This document shows positions 61,236-64,000 of a DNA stretch of 64,000 nt, piece after piece. Both the position numbers and the translations under genes were made by a program. Numbering within the stretch: the stretch's first letter is position 1; every line of letters starts with the position of its first letter. The stretch lies in the NCBI RefSeq assembly GCF_020740535.1, contig NZ_CP082362.1, positions 6,197,501-6,261,500 of the forward strand. Direction: 5' to 3'. The notes beneath the pieces are model-generated. The model did not search any database. It worked only from the letters and a program-made list of their open reading frames with translations, and had not been told where the DNA came from. The DNA comes from Streptomyces profundus (GTDB lineage: Bacteria; Actinomycetota; Actinomycetes; Streptomycetales; Streptomycetaceae).

Positions 61236-62159
61236 TCACAGGAGCAGCGCCTCCAGCTCCGGAAGTCGGGCGAAGAGGTCGGGGAGGCCGCGCACCCCGT
61301 TGTGCGCGGCCTCGTGCGACAGGGCGAGGTCAGGGCCGGTGCTCGCCTCGACACCGGCGAGGCACCGGAGGATGTTCCACCTCGTGTGTCCCAGCCAGCC
61401 ACCGAGCATGAACACGAACCAGCTCGGCCCCGACGGCGGCAGCGCTCCGCCCCCCGCGACATAGCCGTCGAGAACCGAGCGGAAGATGGCGGGCTCGATG
61501 TCGTCGAAGCCAGGTCCCTTCGCGAGGCTCAGGGCGGTCGAGCCGAGCTCACCGGAGAGGTCGAGCGTCCCCGAGAGCTCCCAGTCGAGCACCACCGGCC
61601 GACCCTCGCGAGCGAGCAGGTTCCACGGTTGGACGTCCCGGTGGGTCAGCACGACGGGGCCCGGCCGTTCGCAGGTGTCGACGAAGCGGCCCATCGCGCG
61701 GAACGTCTCGACGTGGGAGGCGAGTTCGTCGGCCCACGGCTGTCCGGTCGCCGCCGCCCGCGCGGCGAGCTCGGGCCAGTCCCATGACGTCGGATCCTCG
61801 ATCGGCGCCGGGGTCCACGCGACGTCGAGCGCGTGGACGCGCGCGAGGATCTCACCGATCTCGAACGCGTACGCAGCCGACACCGGCGCTTCGGGCACCT
61901 TCTCGCCCTCGACCCATCGGTGCACGAGCGTGTCGTGGCTGGCCGAGATCGGCTCCGGCATCGGAATCCCGGCGGCGAAGGCCGCCCGCTCCAACCTGAA
62001 CACGTCGTCCACGGGGCAGGCCCAGCGGCGGTCGACGAGGTTCAACTCCTTCACCGCGAACGACCCCTGGTCGGTGTCGAGTCGGTACATCCGGTTGGCG
62101 AACCCGCCGTGGACGCGGATCATCGCCCCGGTCGGTGTGCCGAGCTGCGAAAGGTCCAC
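61236..62159 (-). CDS. Phosphotransferase of the APH/choline kinase family
   Basis: The 307-residue protein has the protein kinase-like fold of aminoglycoside and homoserine phosphotransferases: HGGFANRMYRLDTDQGSFAV, VHRWVEGEKVPE, the catalytic loop LTHRDVQPWNLLA and the metal-binding VVLDWELSGTLDLSGELGST. The substrate is unknown; the family covers antibiotics, choline and small alcohols. GTG start at 62159. It stands alone, 238 bp upstream of the toxin operon, on the same strand. Confidence 0.88.
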   Translation of the reverse strand: MDLSQLGTPTGAMIRVHGGFANRMYRLDTDQGSFAVKELNLVDRRWACPVDDVFRLERAAFAAGIPMPEPISASHDTLVHRWVEGEKVPEAPVSAAYAFEIGEILARVHALDVAWTPAPIEDPTSWDWPELAARAAATGQPWADELASHVETFRAMGRFVDTCERPGPVVLTHRDVQPWNLLAREGRPVVLDWELSGTLDLSGELGSTALSLAKGPGFDDIEPAIFRSVLDGYVAGGGALPPSGPSWFVFMLGGWLGHTRWNILRCLAGVEASTGPDLALSHEAAHNGVRGLPDLFARLPELEALLL

Positions 62160-62287
62160 CGAGGCATTCTAGGAGCTGGCGGATCATCGACGCGTCGGAC
62201 GCGTTCCGGACGCGCGCACGATCACCGCCGCTCCGACGGATGGCCGATGGTCGGGTTGCCTTCGGGCTGTCCGCTTCGCGGGCGGCG

Positions 62288-62866
62288 CTACTGGCCCACC
62301 CGGCCGTCGAGGCGTTCGCGCAGGAGGTCGGCGTGGCCGCAGTGGCGGGCGTATTCCTCGATGCGGTGGATCCACAGCTCTCGGACGGCGCCGGGGGAGG
62401 TGCCGCCGTGGACGACGCGGGCGCCCAGGTCCGGGTGTTGGGCCAACGCGGCGTCGGTCGCGGCCTGTTCACGGTCGAGGTCGGCGAAGGCGGTGTCGAC
62501 GAGGGTCTGGTCCGCGTGGGCTCCGTCGAAGTCGCCGTCCCGGCCCCCGTAGAGCCGTGGCGCCGGGTCGTCCGGCGCGATCCACGTGCGCCAGTCCCGT
62601 TCCACCTCGGCAAGATGGCGAACCAGTCCCAGCAGGGACATGTTCGATGGGGGTACCGATCGGCGGGCCAGTTGTTCCGGAGTCAGCCCGTCACACTTCA
62701 TCCGCAGGGTGTGGCGGTAGTCCTTGAGGAACTCCTGGAGCGTCGCCAACTCGCCGTCCGGGGCGGCCCCGTCGCTGTTGCGGGGGTCGTCGTCGGGGTC
62801 CACCCACATATCGGGATAGACGGTTGCCTGGGTCCAACGCTCGGGTGTGTCGTTCACCGTCGGCAT
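62288..62866 (-). CDS. DinB-family protein (DUF664), second in the window
   Basis: The 192-residue protein starts at the ATG at 62866 (MPTVNDTPERWTQATVYPDM). DinB features are LQEFLKDYRHTLRMKCDGL, LLGLVRHLAEVERDWR with the first histidine, and ELWIHRIEEYARHCGHADLL. Such proteins bind a metal, sometimes acting as thiol S-transferases. It differs from the DinB at 35939 and is not a recent copy. The longer frame to 62893 would add non-conserved residues. Confidence 0.87.
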   Translation of the reverse strand: MPTVNDTPERWTQATVYPDMWVDPDDDPRNSDGAAPDGELATLQEFLKDYRHTLRMKCDGLTPEQLARRSVPPSNMSLLGLVRHLAEVERDWRTWIAPDDPAPRLYGGRDGDFDGAHADQTLVDTAFADLDREQAATDAALAQHPDLGARVVHGGTSPGAVRELWIHRIEEYARHCGHADLLRERLDGRVGQ

Positions 62867-62940
62867 GATTCTGAGCGGCGCTCGGACAGGCAAGTGATTA
62901 TCTCCGGCGCGGTGGCTGGCCGCGATGCCGTGGATCCTCG

Positions 62941-63065
62941 AAGGCGTCGGCGGCCAGCCACCGGGGGCTCGGCCTGCCCGAACGCCATGACGACCGCGAG
63001 CGGTTCCGCGCCGGCGTCGACGTCGTCCTGGCCGGGATCCAAGCCGGCTCGCCCCCGGGGAACGC
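62941..63065 (+). pseudogene. Possible C-terminal remnant of a TetR-type gene
   Basis: In one frame from about 62959 the translation HRGLGLPERHDDRERFRAGV, followed by DVVLAGIQAG, looks like the last helices of TetR C-terminal domains. An upstream frame shows AMPWILEGV before a shift. No start or complete domain remains. The evidence is pattern recall only. Confidence 0.3.
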
Positions 63066-63066
63066 G

Positions 63067-64000
63067 TCAGGGCGCGAGCGGGCGGCGGGGCGGGTGGTTG
63101 TGGTAGGGGCTGGTGAAGAGCCCGGCGGTGCGCGCGAGTTGTTCGAGTACGCCGATGCGTTGACCCTGGAGGAGTTGGAGCGCGGGGAAGCGGCCGGGTT
63201 CGAAGAGCAGGATGTTGAGCGATCCGCCGTACTGGAAGTTGCCGACCTTCTCGCCCTTCTCGACAGGGACGGGCGTCGACGGAGTGCCGCCCTTGAACTT
63301 GTCCAGGAAGTTCACCGAGCCGATGGAGTTCAACCCGACCGGAACCAGGCCGACATAGCCCTCGCCGTCCGGTCCGCCCTGCGCGTCCTGGTAGCGCGTC
63401 CGAATGATGACATAGCCCCGGCGGAAATTGCTGAACAGCGCGTAGTCATAGCCGTATCCGACGTTTCCCTTGTTGAGCAGCTCCGCGAAGTTGCGCATTC
63501 CGTAGTACTGGCCGCCGATATCGTCCCTGGACTCCACCACCTCGCCGCCGACCGGGGCGTGGTACCAGTGGTAGCTGTCGGGCAGCAGCACGCAGGAGAC
63601 CGCCGTGCCGCCGAGGAACCTGGCGGCGTAGGGGGAGTCGTCCAGCAGCTGACGGATGTTCATGGTGACCGTCTTGACCGGTATGGGCGTGGTGTCGGTC
63701 AACTCGTCCACGATCATGTTGATCACGCAGTCCGCCGAGGCGACGACCACGCTGTTGTCGTCCTTGGCGTCGATCGGCCTTTTGCCGTCGGCGAGTTCAC
63801 GGGCGAAGAACGCGTTGAAGTTGGGCCAGTCGGCCACCTTGTAGTCGGCCATCCGCTTGGGCCCGAGTTCGGCGACCCACTTCTTGATGAGGTCCTTGGA
63901 CTCCGGTGAATCCATCCACCGGCCCTGGAGGTTGGTGAAGTCGGCGGTCATCTTGTACCCGGGCCCGCGGGTGACGAAGACCATGCCGTAGTCGTTCTCG
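63067..64000 (-). CDS. Phosphatidylserine decarboxylase-family protein (5' end cut by window edge)
   Basis: The visible 311 residues match pyruvoyl-dependent phosphatidylserine decarboxylases and related amino acid decarboxylases. The catalytic acid is in VVASADCVIN, the histidine in LLPDSYHWYHAPVGGEV, and the self-cleavage serine in FQYGGSLNILLFEPG. The last motif is GGSL rather than the usual GGST/LGST. An N-terminal associated domain (DSPESKDLIKKWVAELGP) precedes. The frame continues past 64000, so the start is missing. It could act on a lipid or on an amino acid such as tryptophan. Confidence 0.82.
   Translation of the reverse strand, partial: ENDYGMVFVTRGPGYKMTADFTNLQGRWMDSPESKDLIKKWVAELGPKRMADYKVADWPNFNAFFARELADGKRPIDAKDDNSVVVASADCVINMIVDELTDTTPIPVKTVTMNIRQLLDDSPYAARFLGGTAVSCVLLPDSYHWYHAPVGGEVVESRDDIGGQYYGMRNFAELLNKGNVGYGYDYALFSNFRRGYVIIRTRYQDAQGGPDGEGYVGLVPVGLNSIGSVNFLDKFKGGTPSTPVPVEKGEKVGNFQYGGSLNILLFEPGRFPALQLLQGQRIGVLEQLARTAGLFTSPYHNHPPRRPLAP

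Overview
The window is very GC-rich actinobacterial chromosome, most probably from a Streptomyces or close relative. Signs are strong third-position GC, frequent GTG and TTG starts behind purine-rich ribosome sites, a monomeric NADP isocitrate dehydrogenase, sugar ABC transporters without their own ATPase, EF-hand and SUKH proteins, and a few isolated TTA codons placed as in bldA-controlled genes. I see no rRNA, tRNA, CRISPR array or insertion sequence. Both ends cut a gene: an FMN reductase on the left and a phosphatidylserine decarboxylase-like gene on the right.

1-4.7 kb holds small redox and regulatory genes: FMN reductase, LysR, then a TetR/SDR divergent pair whose shared gap carries two mirror-image operators, a TOPRIM protein and a lipoprotein. 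4.7-15.5 kb is a catabolic island for an unidentified acid sugar. It has a LysR and a GntR regulator, an ABC importer (binding protein and two permeases), two enolase-superfamily enzymes, two 2-hydroxyacid dehydrogenases and a TIM-barrel isomerase. 15.5-17.7 kb is icd.

17.9-25.9 kb is a five-gene, same-strand cassette: two unrecognised proteins, two related TPR proteins and a CHAT (caspase-like) protease. Its layout fits a conflict or immunity system and it is the best candidate here for an undescribed system. 26-36.5 kb is mixed metabolism: two membrane proteins, a signal-less binding protein, a Tat-exported isomerase, a GH20 hexosaminidase behind a DasR-like site, NADP glutamate dehydrogenase, a DksA/TraR-like zinc protein, and an ArsR/SRPBCC/DHFR-like operon behind a perfect 22-bp palindrome.

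36.4-47 kb looks like a small specialised-metabolite or aminosugar cluster. A tightly overlapping six-gene operon (two DegT aminotransferases, UbiA prenyltransferase, FAD oxidoreductase, AMP-ligase, methyltransferase) faces a Gfo/Idh/MocA oxidoreductase, with a nucleotide-sugar dehydrogenase nearby. The first operon gene has a TTA codon.

47-61 kb mixes envelope proteins with conflict genes: an HTH-NACHT-LRR protein resembling animal NLRs, a secreted PL8 lyase, and a six-gene operon of WXG-type export module, deaminase toxin, SUKH-deaminase fusion, two SUKH-4 immunity paralogs sharing 127 identical bases, and a P-loop/beta-propeller protein. Three genes of this operon carry TTA codons. 61-64 kb holds a phosphotransferase, a DinB protein, a possible TetR remnant and the truncated decarboxylase.
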